Positions 7,209-16,300 of a DNA stretch of 64,000 bases are shown here, piece after piece (within the stretch, counting starts at the first letter, position 1; each line of letters starts with the position of its first letter). The position numbers were made by a program, and so were the translations under genes. The notes beneath the pieces were generated by a model. It worked only from the letters and a program-made list of their open reading frames with translations. It was not told where the DNA came from and searched no databases. The DNA is from Rothia sp. P100 (lineage in GTDB: Bacteria > Actinomycetota > Actinomycetes > Actinomycetales > Micrococcaceae): contig NZ_JAMAYG010000003.1 in NCBI RefSeq assembly GCF_023712425.1, forward strand, positions 124,001 to 188,000. The letters run 5' to 3'.

Positions 7209-7352
7209 CCATCCAGAGCGATCTCAGAGACCTGGCTCGCTAACGATCGCAGCAACCACGCCATACCAGCCCCCACCGTCAGAGCACTTGAGCTTGGAAC
7301 AAAGGGGCGCAGGTTCACATGAGGCGCCGGTGCTACTGCCAGCTACCGATGG
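7209..7352 (+). ncRNA. SAM-I (S-box) riboswitch with enlarged P3, upstream of acs
   Basis: P1 is CCATC (7209-7213) with GATGG (7348-7352). P2 pairs GCGATC with GATCGC, and GCAACC and GGTGCTA flank P3. P3 is unusually long: CGCC (7259) and GGCG (7323) close an insertion of about 60 bases that contains a second GCCCC/GGGGC stem. The P1 3' strand continues into GGGAG, the ribosome-binding site of the TTG start at 7362, so SAM binding should mask initiation. A SAM riboswitch on an acetyl-CoA synthetase gene is unusual. Confidence 0.83.
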
Positions 7353-7361
7353 GAGAATCCC

Positions 7362-9473
7362 TTGAGCGCACCTGCCACCTTCACCTACACCGATCCCGCC
7401 ACCCCTACACCTAACCCGGCGCACGAATCCGACGCCGCCCGCATCGCTTTCTGGGAGGCACAGGCGCAGCGCCTGGATTGGGAAACCACCTGGCAGAAGG
7501 CTCACACCTTCAAGAAACCCCAGAGCCTGGGCACCGATGCAGACGGTGTAGAGCAGTTCACGGTGCCGCAGATTCGCTGGTTTGAGGGCGGGACGCTCAA
7601 TGCTTCCTACAACTGCGTAGACCGCCACGTTGAGGCCGGCCGCGGGGATAAAGTGGCGCTCTTCTCTGAAGGGGAACCCGGCGACCGCCAGACCATTACC
7701 TACGCCGAGTTACAGCGTCGCGTCGCCCGCGCCGCCCACGGCCTTGAAAAACTGGGCGTCACCAAGGGCGACCGGGTCGTCATCTATCTGCCAGTTATCC
7801 CTGAAACGGTGATCTTCACCCTGGCCTGCGCCCGCATCGGCGCTATTCATTCCTTGGTCTTCGGTGGCTTCTCAGCCGAGGCGCTACGCTTCCGCGTTGA
7901 GGACACCGGCGCCAAGGTACTCATTACCACCGACGGGCAGAATCGCCGCGGCTCGGTCGTGCCAGTCAAGGTGAACGCCGATGAGGCATGCTCCGGTGAG
8001 AACCAGATTGAACACATCATCGTGGTGGACCGCACCGCTGGCACCGACCAAGCGCGGGGCTCTGTGCCCTGGACGCCGGGCCGCGACGTCTGGTACCACG
8101 AGCTCATTGAAGGTCTGCCTGAGACCCATTCCCCCGAGTTCTTTGACGCTGAGACCCCGCTCTTCATCATCTACACCTCCGGTACCACGGGTAAGCCTAA
8201 AGGCCTGGTGCACACTACCGGTGGCTACCTGACCCAGACCGCCTACACCCATGCCCTGCTCTTTGACCTGCTACCTGAAACCACGGGAGCGGACGGCACC
8301 CTGCGCGTCGATGAACTGGCGGCCACCAACGACCCCGCCCGCGTCCGCGACACCGTGCACTGGTGTACTGCCGACCTTGCCTGGGTCACCGCCCACACCT
8401 ACGAAATCTACGGACCGCTGCTGGGCGGCGTCAGCCAGGTCATTTACGAGGGCACTCCCAACACCCCCACCTTTGAGCGCCATTTTGAGATCATCGAGCG
8501 CTACGGGGTGACCAACTACTACACTGCCCCCACCCTGATTCGCTCGCTGATGGGTGCCTTCCCGGATGGATTGCCCGCGGGCAAGTACGACCTCTCGTCG
8601 GTGCGCCTGCTGGGGTCGGTAGGGGAATCTATTAACCCCGAAGCCTGGCGCTGGTTGCGCACCCACGTGGGCGGCGGCACCGCGTCCTTCATTGATACCT
8701 GGTGGCAGTCTGAGACCGGCTCAACGGTCTGCTCCCCGCGCCCGCACGACCCTCAGTTCGCCCCGGCGGGCAGGTTCGCGGCGTCCGGGCAGGTGCCTGG
8801 CACCTCCCTGGAGACCAAGCCCGGTTGCGCTACCCGCAGTGTGCCCGGCATTTCCACCCGCGTGGTGGACGAGGCTGGGCGGGATGTAGCGCCCGGCGAG
8901 CAGGGTTTCATTGTGGTGGATAAAATTGGGCCGTCCATGGCGCGCACGGTCTGGGGCAACCCCCAGCGCTACCTGGACTCCTACTGGCGGCACTTTGGCG
9001 AGCGCGGTTGGTTCTTGGCCGGCGACGGCGCTAAGACCGACGAGCTGGGCGATACCTACATCCTGGGCCGCATTGATGATGTTATTAATATTTCCGGCCA
9101 CCGCCTCTCTACCATTGAGATTGAGTCTGCCCTGGTCACCCACGAGGCCGTGGTGGAGGCGGGTGTCTGCCCGGTGGAGGATGAGCTGACCGGCCACCAG
9201 GCGGTCGCCTACGTGACCCTGTCTGAGGCTGGGCGGGCGCTGAGCGCACAGGATCTGAAAACGGCACTGTTGGAGCACGTCCGCCACGCCATTGGCCCCA
9301 TTGCCAAACCTAAGGACGTGGTGGCGGTGGCTGATATCCCCAAGACCCGCTCGGGCAAGATTACCCGCCGCCTCCTGGGCGAGCTCTACCAGGGCCGCGC
9401 CCTGGGGGATGTATCCTCCCTGCAGAACGAAGAAGCGCTGGATGCTATCGCGCAGGTGCTGGCGGAACGCTAG
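7362..9473 (+). CDS. acs: Acetyl-CoA synthetase (acetate--CoA ligase, AMP-forming)
   Basis: The 703-residue enzyme activates acetate to acetyl-AMP and then acetyl-CoA. Adenylate-forming motifs are clear: YTSGTTGKPKG (P-loop), TWWQSETG, the GDGAKTDELGDTYILGR hinge region, ISGHRLST and the C-terminal KTRSGKITRR with the lysine that is acetylated in this family. The N-terminal ACAS domain and WFEGGTLNASYNCVDRH also fit Acs. It is about 50 residues longer than the usual 650, with an insertion around ETTGADGTLRVDELAATND (near residue 310). TTG at 7362 is chosen for its GGGAG spacing. Control by a SAM-I riboswitch suggests a link to O-acetylhomoserine metabolism, which releases acetate. Confidence 0.93.
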   Translation: MSAPATFTYTDPATPTPNPAHESDAARIAFWEAQAQRLDWETTWQKAHTFKKPQSLGTDADGVEQFTVPQIRWFEGGTLNASYNCVDRHVEAGRGDKVALFSEGEPGDRQTITYAELQRRVARAAHGLEKLGVTKGDRVVIYLPVIPETVIFTLACARIGAIHSLVFGGFSAEALRFRVEDTGAKVLITTDGQNRRGSVVPVKVNADEACSGENQIEHIIVVDRTAGTDQARGSVPWTPGRDVWYHELIEGLPETHSPEFFDAETPLFIIYTSGTTGKPKGLVHTTGGYLTQTAYTHALLFDLLPETTGADGTLRVDELAATNDPARVRDTVHWCTADLAWVTAHTYEIYGPLLGGVSQVIYEGTPNTPTFERHFEIIERYGVTNYYTAPTLIRSLMGAFPDGLPAGKYDLSSVRLLGSVGESINPEAWRWLRTHVGGGTASFIDTWWQSETGSTVCSPRPHDPQFAPAGRFAASGQVPGTSLETKPGCATRSVPGISTRVVDEAGRDVAPGEQGFIVVDKIGPSMARTVWGNPQRYLDSYWRHFGERGWFLAGDGAKTDELGDTYILGRIDDVINISGHRLSTIEIESALVTHEAVVEAGVCPVEDELTGHQAVAYVTLSEAGRALSAQDLKTALLEHVRHAIGPIAKPKDVVAVADIPKTRSGKITRRLLGELYQGRALGDVSSLQNEEALDAIAQVLAER

Positions 9474-10051
9474 CGCAACCGTGCCAGGGTGACGCAGTTG
9501 TAGTCGCCGACGGGCTTGAAACCCTTGCCCAGGTAAAGATCAATGACGTGTTGGTTGGTGACGTGGGTATCAGTCGTGATGTAGACCTGCCGGACGTTCC
9601 CCACGGCCTCTAGCGCGGCGTCCAGCAGCTGCCCGCCCACGCCCTGACGCTGGTAACGCGGGTGCACCAGCAGGTCTTGGATGTAGCTGATGCTGACCCC
9701 ATCGCCGACAGCTCGCACCAGACCTACCAGTTGCCCTGAGGCATCGCGGGCGCAGGCAAGGTAGAGGCTACCGGCGCACATAGGCACCAGGTCGGCTGGG
9801 TTGTCTGTGTAGGCAGTCCAACCGACTGCGGTGTAGAGATCTACCAGTTCTTCTTGGCTGGGCACCTGCCCCACAGTAATCTGCAGGGGCGTCAATTTCA
9901 CTTTTGCCTCAGTCGTATTTGAGGTAGCTCTCGCGGTTCCGCCCTCTTCCAGCCGGCTTATAGAACCCATGAGACGGCGCGCGTTCTGTGGCGACTGTGC
10001 CAGGTAAGCAGTTTCATTGATTTCTTGGCCAGCGGTATTGCTTGTTCCCAT
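9470..10051 (-). CDS. GNAT-family N-acetyltransferase
   Basis: The C-terminal 140 residues form a GNAT domain with the acetyl-CoA loop RYQRQGVGGQLLDAAL preceded by ISYIQDLLVHP, and a final strand LYLGKGFKP. The substrate is unknown. The first 50 residues are polar and not part of the domain, so the GTG at 9901 is an alternative start; ATG 10051 has AGGA in front and follows the tspO stop by 11 bp, which favours it. The gene converges on acs and the two stop codons overlap in one CTAG (9470-9473). Confidence 0.8.
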   Translation of the reverse strand: MGTSNTAGQEINETAYLAQSPQNARRLMGSISRLEEGGTARATSNTTEAKVKLTPLQITVGQVPSQEELVDLYTAVGWTAYTDNPADLVPMCAGSLYLACARDASGQLVGLVRAVGDGVSISYIQDLLVHPRYQRQGVGGQLLDAALEAVGNVRQVYITTDTHVTNQHVIDLYLGKGFKPVGDYNCVTLARLR

Positions 10052-10062
10052 AATTTCCTAGA

Positions 10063-10587
10063 CTAGGGGTTGAGCTTGGCGATGGCGCCTGAGAGCACGG
10101 TGGCGAAGCTGGTCCACCCGGCGTAAGGCAACAGTAGCGCCCCGGCGGCAGGCTTGATCTGGTAGGCACGGCGCGCCAGGTCAATGGAGGACGCGGCCAG
10201 TAGCGCAGCTTCAGCGGTAGCTAGCTTGTAATTACGCCCCTGCCAGAAGATTGCTGACCAGCCAGCGTTCAGCACCAGATTGGCGCCCAAGGCTACCTTG
10301 TAGTGGCGCACCTTACGTTCCAACTCATCCTGCTCACGCTGCCAGGCACCGGCAGGTTGCACGGTGCTGGGTGCCGGGGTTTCAGCGGTCAGCACCTGGG
10401 TAGAAGCACTAGCGATGCTGGCATAAAGCGCTGTCCAGGCGATAGGGAACGCAAGGGCGGGCGGCTGGAAAGAGGGCTTCTTGAGTGCCTTGTACCAGAG
10501 GTCATCCGGTGTGGTCGCCAGGGAACCGACGGCGGCCGTGACGGTAACTGCCGCGCTGCTGAGGGCGAGTGCTGGAAGGAATTTCAT
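10063..10587 (-). CDS. tspO: TspO/MBR family membrane protein
   Basis: The 174-residue protein has five hydrophobic segments and the family features WYKALKKPSFQPPALAFPIAWTALY near residues 32-57 and LNAGWSAIFW near residue 107. TspO proteins bind tetrapyrroles and act in oxidative stress responses in the membrane. The start at 10587 follows AAGGAG. It is longer than the typical 155-160 residues because of a polar loop (TAETPAPSTVQPAGAWQREQ region) between segments two and three. It lies 40 bp downstream of the SDR gene and just ahead of the GNAT gene, so these three may be one transcript. Confidence 0.9.
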   Translation of the reverse strand: MKFLPALALSSAAVTVTAAVGSLATTPDDLWYKALKKPSFQPPALAFPIAWTALYASIASASTQVLTAETPAPSTVQPAGAWQREQDELERKVRHYKVALGANLVLNAGWSAIFWQGRNYKLATAEAALLAASSIDLARRAYQIKPAAGALLLPYAGWTSFATVLSGAIAKLNP

Positions 10588-10627
10588 CGGGTCTCCTTAT
10601 CAGGAATAGAGGTAAAAGGTTGAAGTT

Positions 10628-12115
10628 TTAGTTGGCGCCCTGCGGGGCGGGTGCGCCCATAAGACGTTCTAGACAGTTGCCGAAGGCCTCGGGGATGATG
10701 CCGTCTTGACGCCAGCACTCCACCGCTGCCAGCGCTTTGACTTCGTAGCCAAAAGCAGTCATAACCAGCAGGTGCAAGCGGGCCTGAGTTAGGCTGTAAA
10801 CACGCCAAGGCAGGGCTGGTTCAAACTCGTGGATGGCGATAATAACCTGGTTGGTGTCCAGCACCTGGCGGAAGGACAGGCGTGCCCGGCTGTCATCACG
10901 GGCCAGCGCCAGGCGTCCACCAGCAATCAGGTAGGTGGCAAAATCCTCGTAGGCCGCCGCGGCGGGCTTCTTCAGCACCAGCAGGGGCTTGCTGGTAAAA
11001 GGAAGCCTAACCTGGGCATCATGATCCGTGATATCGGTGTTGATTAGACCAAAACTGCTGCGCTCTAGCCAGGTGAGGTAGTAGTCCGCGGTGCTCCGTG
11101 CTGTCCACCCCTGCGGCACGGTGACGCGCTGAATGGACTTCACATCGTTACGGTCAGAACCTGACCTGCCTCCGGTGAAGGGCAGGGGCAAGTGGGAGAG
11201 GGTGAATTTCTGCGGCTTCTGATCCTTGAGCGCGGCCTTCACGCTGTCTTTGAAGCTGGTGGGGGCGTTGGAGATACCCTCGACATAGTGCTCATCGGTA
11301 ACCACCATGCTGTGCACCAGGCTTTCGAGCAGGGGGTTAACCATCTCTTTGGGCTTGTTAGAAATCAGGGTGACCCAGGCTTTGGAGAGCCAAACGGGGA
11401 TGATGGGCAGGTCTACCATGGGCAGTTTCTTGCCTATGACCTCAGCGGTCTGGGCGAAGAGGTCCTTGTAGTTCATCTCCTGGGGGCCGCCGATGTCGAT
11501 GGCTTGCTGACCGAATTCATCCGATTCAATGATCTTTTCGAAGGCGTCCATGACGTCTTGGAGCGCCACGGGGTCGGTGCGATTATAAGCCCACTTGGGC
11601 ACTACCAGGCCGGGTAGACGTTCAACCAGGGACTGCAGAATGGGGAAGGAGGAGCCTTCCGGGCCCACAATCAGACCGGCACGCAGAGTAGTCACGGGCA
11701 CATGGTAGGAGCCCAGAATTTTCTCGCATTCCAGGCGACTGCGCAGGTGGCGGGAGAGCTTCTTTCCGTCCTGCGGGATGATGCCGCTGAGATAGACGAT
11801 GCGCCTCACCTTATGCTTGGCGGCAGCGCGGGCAAAGTTGTCTGCCAGCAGGGCGTCCATGTCTTCGAAGGACGCCTGGGTTAGCTTGGCTTGTGGTTGC
11901 ATGGAGTGCACCAGGTAGATGGCGAGCTCCACCCCTTCCATGACATCGCTGACCTGCTGGGGGTCGAAGAGATCGGCGCTTTTCCAGGTGACGTTAGGTT
12001 CGTCTTCTTTGCCCTCAGTGCTGCGGGAAATGGCGACGATGTGGTGGCGGTCTTTGAGCCGCTTCATGAGGTTCTGGCCAATGTAGCCGGTAGCGCCGGT
12101 CAGCAGGATCTTCAC
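10628..12115 (-). CDS. SDR-family NAD(P)-binding oxidoreductase with C-terminal DUF2867-type domain
   Basis: The N-terminal 290 residues are an atypical short-chain dehydrogenase/NmrA-like Rossmann domain, beginning KILLTGATGYIGQNL with the GxxGxxG motif, and with YLVHS and a YLSG segment. The C-terminal 190 residues (from about TVPQGWTARSTADYYLTWLERS) resemble the DUF2867/SRPBCC-like domain often fused to YbjT-like proteins in actinobacteria. The start is GTG 12115 preceded by GGAG. The substrate is unknown. The gene precedes tspO on the same strand. Confidence 0.8.
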   Translation of the reverse strand: MKILLTGATGYIGQNLMKRLKDRHHIVAISRSTEGKEDEPNVTWKSADLFDPQQVSDVMEGVELAIYLVHSMQPQAKLTQASFEDMDALLADNFARAAAKHKVRRIVYLSGIIPQDGKKLSRHLRSRLECEKILGSYHVPVTTLRAGLIVGPEGSSFPILQSLVERLPGLVVPKWAYNRTDPVALQDVMDAFEKIIESDEFGQQAIDIGGPQEMNYKDLFAQTAEVIGKKLPMVDLPIIPVWLSKAWVTLISNKPKEMVNPLLESLVHSMVVTDEHYVEGISNAPTSFKDSVKAALKDQKPQKFTLSHLPLPFTGGRSGSDRNDVKSIQRVTVPQGWTARSTADYYLTWLERSSFGLINTDITDHDAQVRLPFTSKPLLVLKKPAAAAYEDFATYLIAGGRLALARDDSRARLSFRQVLDTNQVIIAIHEFEPALPWRVYSLTQARLHLLVMTAFGYEVKALAAVECWRQDGIIPEAFGNCLERLMGAPAPQGAN

Positions 12116-12200
12116 GGGGTACTCCTTAGCACGGGGGTTTAACCTTCTAGGTTAGTTCTACCCCACCAATGCTCAGTTTACTGACCAACACGCGGGCGAC

Positions 12201-12479
<279 letters not shown>

Positions 12480-12510
12480 GCAGATACGGTCGGTAAGGTA
12501 GGTCACTGAT

Positions 12511-12516
12511 TACACT
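12511..12516 (+). promoter_or_regulatory. Putative -10 immediately before the PBP start (leaderless transcript)
   Basis: TACACT fits the -10 consensus and ends 6 bp before the ATG at 12523. There is no Shine-Dalgarno sequence in front of that ATG. This is the geometry of a leaderless mRNA, which is common in actinobacteria. No good -35 is visible. Confidence 0.4.
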
Positions 12517-12522
12517 GTTCTC

Positions 12523-14433
12523 ATGGCTACCTTCTCCCGCCGCGTCTTTATCGCCGCCTCAGCATCCGCCTTGCTCGTTCCCGTTCTCGCCGCCTGTTCG
12601 TCTGGTTCGGGGGCGCAAGAGTTCGCCGAGCAACTAGCCCAGGGGCTTTCCAAGAAAGATATGAGCGGCATTAAGCTCAGTCAGGACGTTCCGACCGGCG
12701 CGGATGATTTCAACCGGGCAGTTGGTTACATGAAGAGCGCTACCCCAACCGTCTCCGTAGAGTCACTAGCGAAAGCGGACGAGGGCCAGAAAGTGACACT
12801 GAAATGGTCCTGGAAAATTCCCGGCTCCACCCAGACTTTTGACTACACCACCGAGGCCGCTCTGCTTGAAGAAGACGGGGAATGGGCTTACCGCTGGACA
12901 CCCGCCAGCATCCACCCAGATCTAGCAAAGAATCAGGCGCTACGCCTTGACACCAGTGCCGCTACCCGCGGTGATATTACCGGAGCTGGGGGCGAGAAAG
13001 TGGTGACCCTGCGACCGGTGGTCACCCTAGGCATTGATAAATCTAAGATCAGCGCCCCTGCCGCGCAGGAGTCATCGGCCCGCGCTCTTGCACGACTAGT
13101 TGAAATTGACCCCGATACCTACTGGTCCGCAGTTCAGGCAGGTGGCGAGCAGCAATTTGTCCAGGCTATCACCCTGCGACAGCATGCCTTTGATGCCCTA
13201 GACCAGCAGGCATTGGACGCCATTGAGGGCTACCACGGCGCAATAGGTGAACTCCCCTTGGCACCCAGTAGCAGCTTTGCCCCCGATATTTTAGGAGGCG
13301 TGGGTGAAGCAACCGCAGAAGACATCGAGGCATCAGAAGGCAAGCTCTTGGGCGGTGAAACCATTGGACGCGGCGGCTTACAGGGGCGGTTCAACGAGCT
13401 ACTAGCCGGGTCGGCGGGTTACACCGTAAGCCTGGTTGAGATTGATGAAACCGGTGCCCAGACACGTCAGGCGGCCCTGAAGAGCGTCGTCAGCAGTGAA
13501 CCCACCCACGGCACCGACCTAGCCACCACTCTGGATGTGAAATTACAAGAAAAAGCGGTGGACCTCCTCAAAGACCAGGAATCACCCAGCGCCCTGGTAG
13601 CTCTGAGACTGTCCACCGGTGAACTGCTGGCAGCCGCTAATGCTGAAGCCTCCGAAGGTTTTTCCACTGCCTTGCTCGCCCAGTACGCCCCGGGGTCCAT
13701 CTTCAAGGTAGCCTCAGCTCTAGCTCTGCTACGCCAGGGTAAGACTCCCGAGTCGCAGGTTGAGATCACCGACTCGGTGAACGTGGATGGGGTAACCTTC
13801 AAAAACGCACCGGGCTACCCGACCTCTGCCACGGGCTCACAGACCCTCACCACTGCTCTGGCGCAGTCAGCGAATACCGCTTTTATCAATGAGCGCGATA
13901 CCGTTTCGCAGGCTAACCTTCAAGAAGCAGCCCACGGGCTGGGTGTGGGGATGACCTTGGATTTGGGTGTCGATACTTTCATGGGTAACGTGCCCGATGC
14001 AGATACCCAAGCCCTGCACGCTGCCTCCCTGATTGGTCAGGGCGAAGTGTCGGTATCACCTCTTTCTATGGCGGTGCTGGCGGCCTCCGCAGCTCAAGGG
14101 CAGATAGTTACACCGGTGCTCGTCAAAGGCCAGGACCTAGCGGACGCACAGCCGGCAGCGGGAGTTGCCGTCACAGCCGCTGAATCGAAGCAACTGAAAA
14201 CCATGATGCGGGCTGTTGTCACCGAGGGCTCCCTGGGCGATTTGCGCCAGCTAACCCCTGATAACGCTATGGGCAAGACTGGCACCGCCGAGTACGGCAA
14301 GGAAACCCCACCCAAAACCCACTCATGGGTCATCGCCGTGCACGAGGATATGGCGGTAGCGCTAGTAGTTGAGGACGGCGACTTTGGATCAGTGACCGGG
14401 CAGCCCATCGTCAAGGCTTTCTTACAGGACTAG
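12523..14433 (+). CDS. Penicillin-binding lipoprotein (transpeptidase with MecA_N/NTF2-like domain)
   Basis: The 636-residue product starts with a twin-arginine-like lipoprotein signal (SRRVFIAAS, lipobox LAAC). An NTF2-like/MecA_N domain (about residues 30-150), a PBP dimerisation domain and a C-terminal transpeptidase domain follow. Active-site motifs are SIFK (SxxK), SAN (SxN) and KTGTAEYG (KTG). This layout is that of class B PBPs related to PBP2a/PBP3 of Gram-positives, which cross-link peptidoglycan outside the membrane. It may have low beta-lactam affinity by analogy, but that cannot be told from sequence. It is monocistronic. Confidence 0.9.
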   Translation: MATFSRRVFIAASASALLVPVLAACSSGSGAQEFAEQLAQGLSKKDMSGIKLSQDVPTGADDFNRAVGYMKSATPTVSVESLAKADEGQKVTLKWSWKIPGSTQTFDYTTEAALLEEDGEWAYRWTPASIHPDLAKNQALRLDTSAATRGDITGAGGEKVVTLRPVVTLGIDKSKISAPAAQESSARALARLVEIDPDTYWSAVQAGGEQQFVQAITLRQHAFDALDQQALDAIEGYHGAIGELPLAPSSSFAPDILGGVGEATAEDIEASEGKLLGGETIGRGGLQGRFNELLAGSAGYTVSLVEIDETGAQTRQAALKSVVSSEPTHGTDLATTLDVKLQEKAVDLLKDQESPSALVALRLSTGELLAAANAEASEGFSTALLAQYAPGSIFKVASALALLRQGKTPESQVEITDSVNVDGVTFKNAPGYPTSATGSQTLTTALAQSANTAFINERDTVSQANLQEAAHGLGVGMTLDLGVDTFMGNVPDADTQALHAASLIGQGEVSVSPLSMAVLAASAAQGQIVTPVLVKGQDLADAQPAAGVAVTAAESKQLKTMMRAVVTEGSLGDLRQLTPDNAMGKTGTAEYGKETPPKTHSWVIAVHEDMAVALVVEDGDFGSVTGQPIVKAFLQD

Positions 14434-14457
14434 AGCACCGGCATCCTAAGTCTAAAA

Positions 14458-14497
14458 CACCCACTTTGTCGGGCAGGTATACCCCCCGAAGCGGGTG
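14458..14497 (+). terminator. Weak hairpin after the PBP gene
   Basis: CACCCACTT (14458-14466) pairs with AAGCGGGTG (14489-14497) with one mismatch across a 22-base loop. There is no T-run, so termination is uncertain. Confidence 0.3.
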
Positions 14498-14658
14498 CTA
14501 ACGGCACAAGCCGGGTACTTTCGCTATCGCTGACGCTGCCCCGCCACCGTTACAACTGCGGGAATTTCGCTGGTAGGGGTTGGGGTTGTACTATCAGAAC
14601 CTCACGCCCCACTATCTCTGCCCCGGCGTTCTGCCCGGTGGCTTTTTGAAAGACGCCC

Positions 14659-15447
14659 ATGCTCGAGCTTGATCCCCTCCTGTGGTTTCGCCTCATTGAC
14701 GTAGCCGCTATTGTCACCAACGGTCTACTGGGCGGTGCCGTTGCGAGGGCCCACCGGTTCGATATTATTGGGTTCATTATCTTCTCGGTTATTACCGCTA
14801 TGGGTGGCGGCGTCATCCGCGATCTCATGCTCGACACCGGCTTCCCGGTTGCCCTGACCGACAGCTACTACTGGATCGCCGCTCTTAGCTCAGCAGCCCT
14901 CGCCTACACCATCGACCTTGGTGCCCGCTGGGCTGACCGCACCCTGCTAGTCGCTGATTTTCTAGGAATGGGCTGTTGGACGGCTACCGGCACCATCAAA
15001 GCACTCAGCCTGGGTCTGCACTGGTTACCTTCCATTGCCCTGGGAGTTGTTACAGCGGTAGGCGGCGGCGTCATCCGCGATGTCATGGTGAACCGCATCC
15101 CCGCCATTCTGGGCGGTAGCCCCCTCTACGCAACCGTAGCCTTTGTGGGTGCAGCCGAGGTTGCCGTCAGCGTCACCTATTTCGATCAGCCCGTACTCGG
15201 CATGTGGCTTTCTATCGTCAGCTGCCTGGTCATGGGCCTGCTGGCTAGATGGCGCCGCTGGCAGCTACCCGCACCGGCCCAGATTCGCTTGCGCGTGCCT
15301 CGTCCGCGCCTGCTGGGTAAACGGCGTAAAGGTACTAGGGTTCCAGTAGCGGCACAAGCATGGCAGCCGGGTGAGCCCATCACCGCGCAGATGCAGGCCA
15401 TTGACGCTGAGCTCATTGAGCAGGACCGCCAGCGCAAGGGGCTCTAA
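14659..15447 (+). CDS. TRIC-family (UPF0126/YadG-type) cation channel protein
   Basis: The 262-residue membrane protein contains two copies of the glycine-rich motif GGGVIRD (near residues 53 and 135), each following hydrophobic helices. This is the hallmark of the duplicated three-helix repeat of bacterial trimeric intracellular cation (TRIC) channels, which conduct monovalent cations. Seven hydrophobic segments are visible, then a basic cytoplasmic tail of about 60 residues (RLRVPRPRLLGKRRKG). It is a single gene ending at a strong terminator. Confidence 0.87.
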   Translation: MLELDPLLWFRLIDVAAIVTNGLLGGAVARAHRFDIIGFIIFSVITAMGGGVIRDLMLDTGFPVALTDSYYWIAALSSAALAYTIDLGARWADRTLLVADFLGMGCWTATGTIKALSLGLHWLPSIALGVVTAVGGGVIRDVMVNRIPAILGGSPLYATVAFVGAAEVAVSVTYFDQPVLGMWLSIVSCLVMGLLARWRRWQLPAPAQIRLRVPRPRLLGKRRKGTRVPVAAQAWQPGEPITAQMQAIDAELIEQDRQRKGL

Positions 15448-15466
15448 ACACACTCAACAACGAAAG

Positions 15467-15529
15467 TACCCGCCGTGTCTGAAAGGGGGCCACAACAGCG
15501 GGCACCGGTAAGACACAGCGGGTATTTTT
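15467..15529 (+). terminator. Intrinsic terminator after the TRIC-family gene
   Basis: TACCCGC-C-GTGTCT (15467-15480) pairs with AGACAC-A-GCGGGTA (15511-15524), and TTTTTA follows. The long loop is GC-rich. It separates this gene from the converging ABC operon. Confidence 0.75.
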
Positions 15530-15550
15530 ATGGGGACGCCGGGTGAGCGG

Positions 15551-16300
15551 CTAAATCTTGTAGTCTGTCATCTCGAAAATCTGCAGGAAGCGCTGAATAC
15601 GGGCGTGGTCCGAGGCGAAGAACCCAGCCGGGGCGCCGTTGTAGGCAACAGTGCCGCCGTCCAGGAAGATGATGCGGTCAGCCACGCGGCGCGCGAAGGC
15701 CATGTTGTGAGTAACCACTACCAGGGAGCGCTTTTCAGCCGCGAGGCCCATCAGCACCTGAATCACCTCGGCTTCAAGCTCGGGGTCCAGGGCGCTGGTG
15801 GGTTCATCGAAGAGCAGGTAGTCGGGGGCTACCGCCAGAGCACGGGCGATAGCTACGCGCTGCTGCTGCCCACCGGAAAGGTTATCGGGGTAGGCATCAG
15901 CCTTGTGCTCCAAACCCACCTTAGCCAGTAACTGGCCCGCCAGCTTCTTAGCCTCAGCTTTGCTCTTTTTACCGTTGAGCACCGGGGCCAGGGCAACATT
16001 CTGCTGGGCGGTCAGGTGCGGGAAGAGGTTGAAGTTCTGAAAGACCATGGCAGAGTGCTGGCGAATGGTGCGCACCTGCTCGTCGGTCAGGTCAGTGCCA
16101 AAATCAACGGTATCGCCCTCGATTGAAAGCTGACCTAATTCAGGGGTTTCCAAGAGGTTGAGACAGCGCAACAGGGTAGATTTACCCGAGCCAGAGGGCC
16201 CCAGAATTACCGTGGTCTCCCCAGCGGCAACGTCCAGAGAAATATCACGCAAAATGGTGTTGCCGTCAAAGCTCTTTGACAGGTTTTTAACGCTAAGCAT
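15551..16300 (-). CDS. Amino-acid ABC transporter ATPase (polar amino acid type)
   Basis: The 249-residue subunit has Walker A GPSGSGKST, Q-loop VFQNFNLFPH, signature LSGGQQQR and Walker B LLFDEPTSALDPE. These are typical of the GlnQ/TcyC/HisP class that powers uptake of polar amino acids or cystine. Its start overlaps the end of the permease gene by 8 bp. It is the last gene of a four-gene operon that begins with a cystathionine synthase/lyase gene, which makes cystine, cysteine or a related sulfur amino acid the likely substrate. Confidence 0.9.
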   Translation of the reverse strand: MLSVKNLSKSFDGNTILRDISLDVAAGETTVILGPSGSGKSTLLRCLNLLETPELGQLSIEGDTVDFGTDLTDEQVRTIRQHSAMVFQNFNLFPHLTAQQNVALAPVLNGKKSKAEAKKLAGQLLAKVGLEHKADAYPDNLSGGQQQRVAIARALAVAPDYLLFDEPTSALDPELEAEVIQVLMGLAAEKRSLVVVTHNMAFARRVADRIIFLDGGTVAYNGAPAGFFASDHARIQRFLQIFEMTDYKI

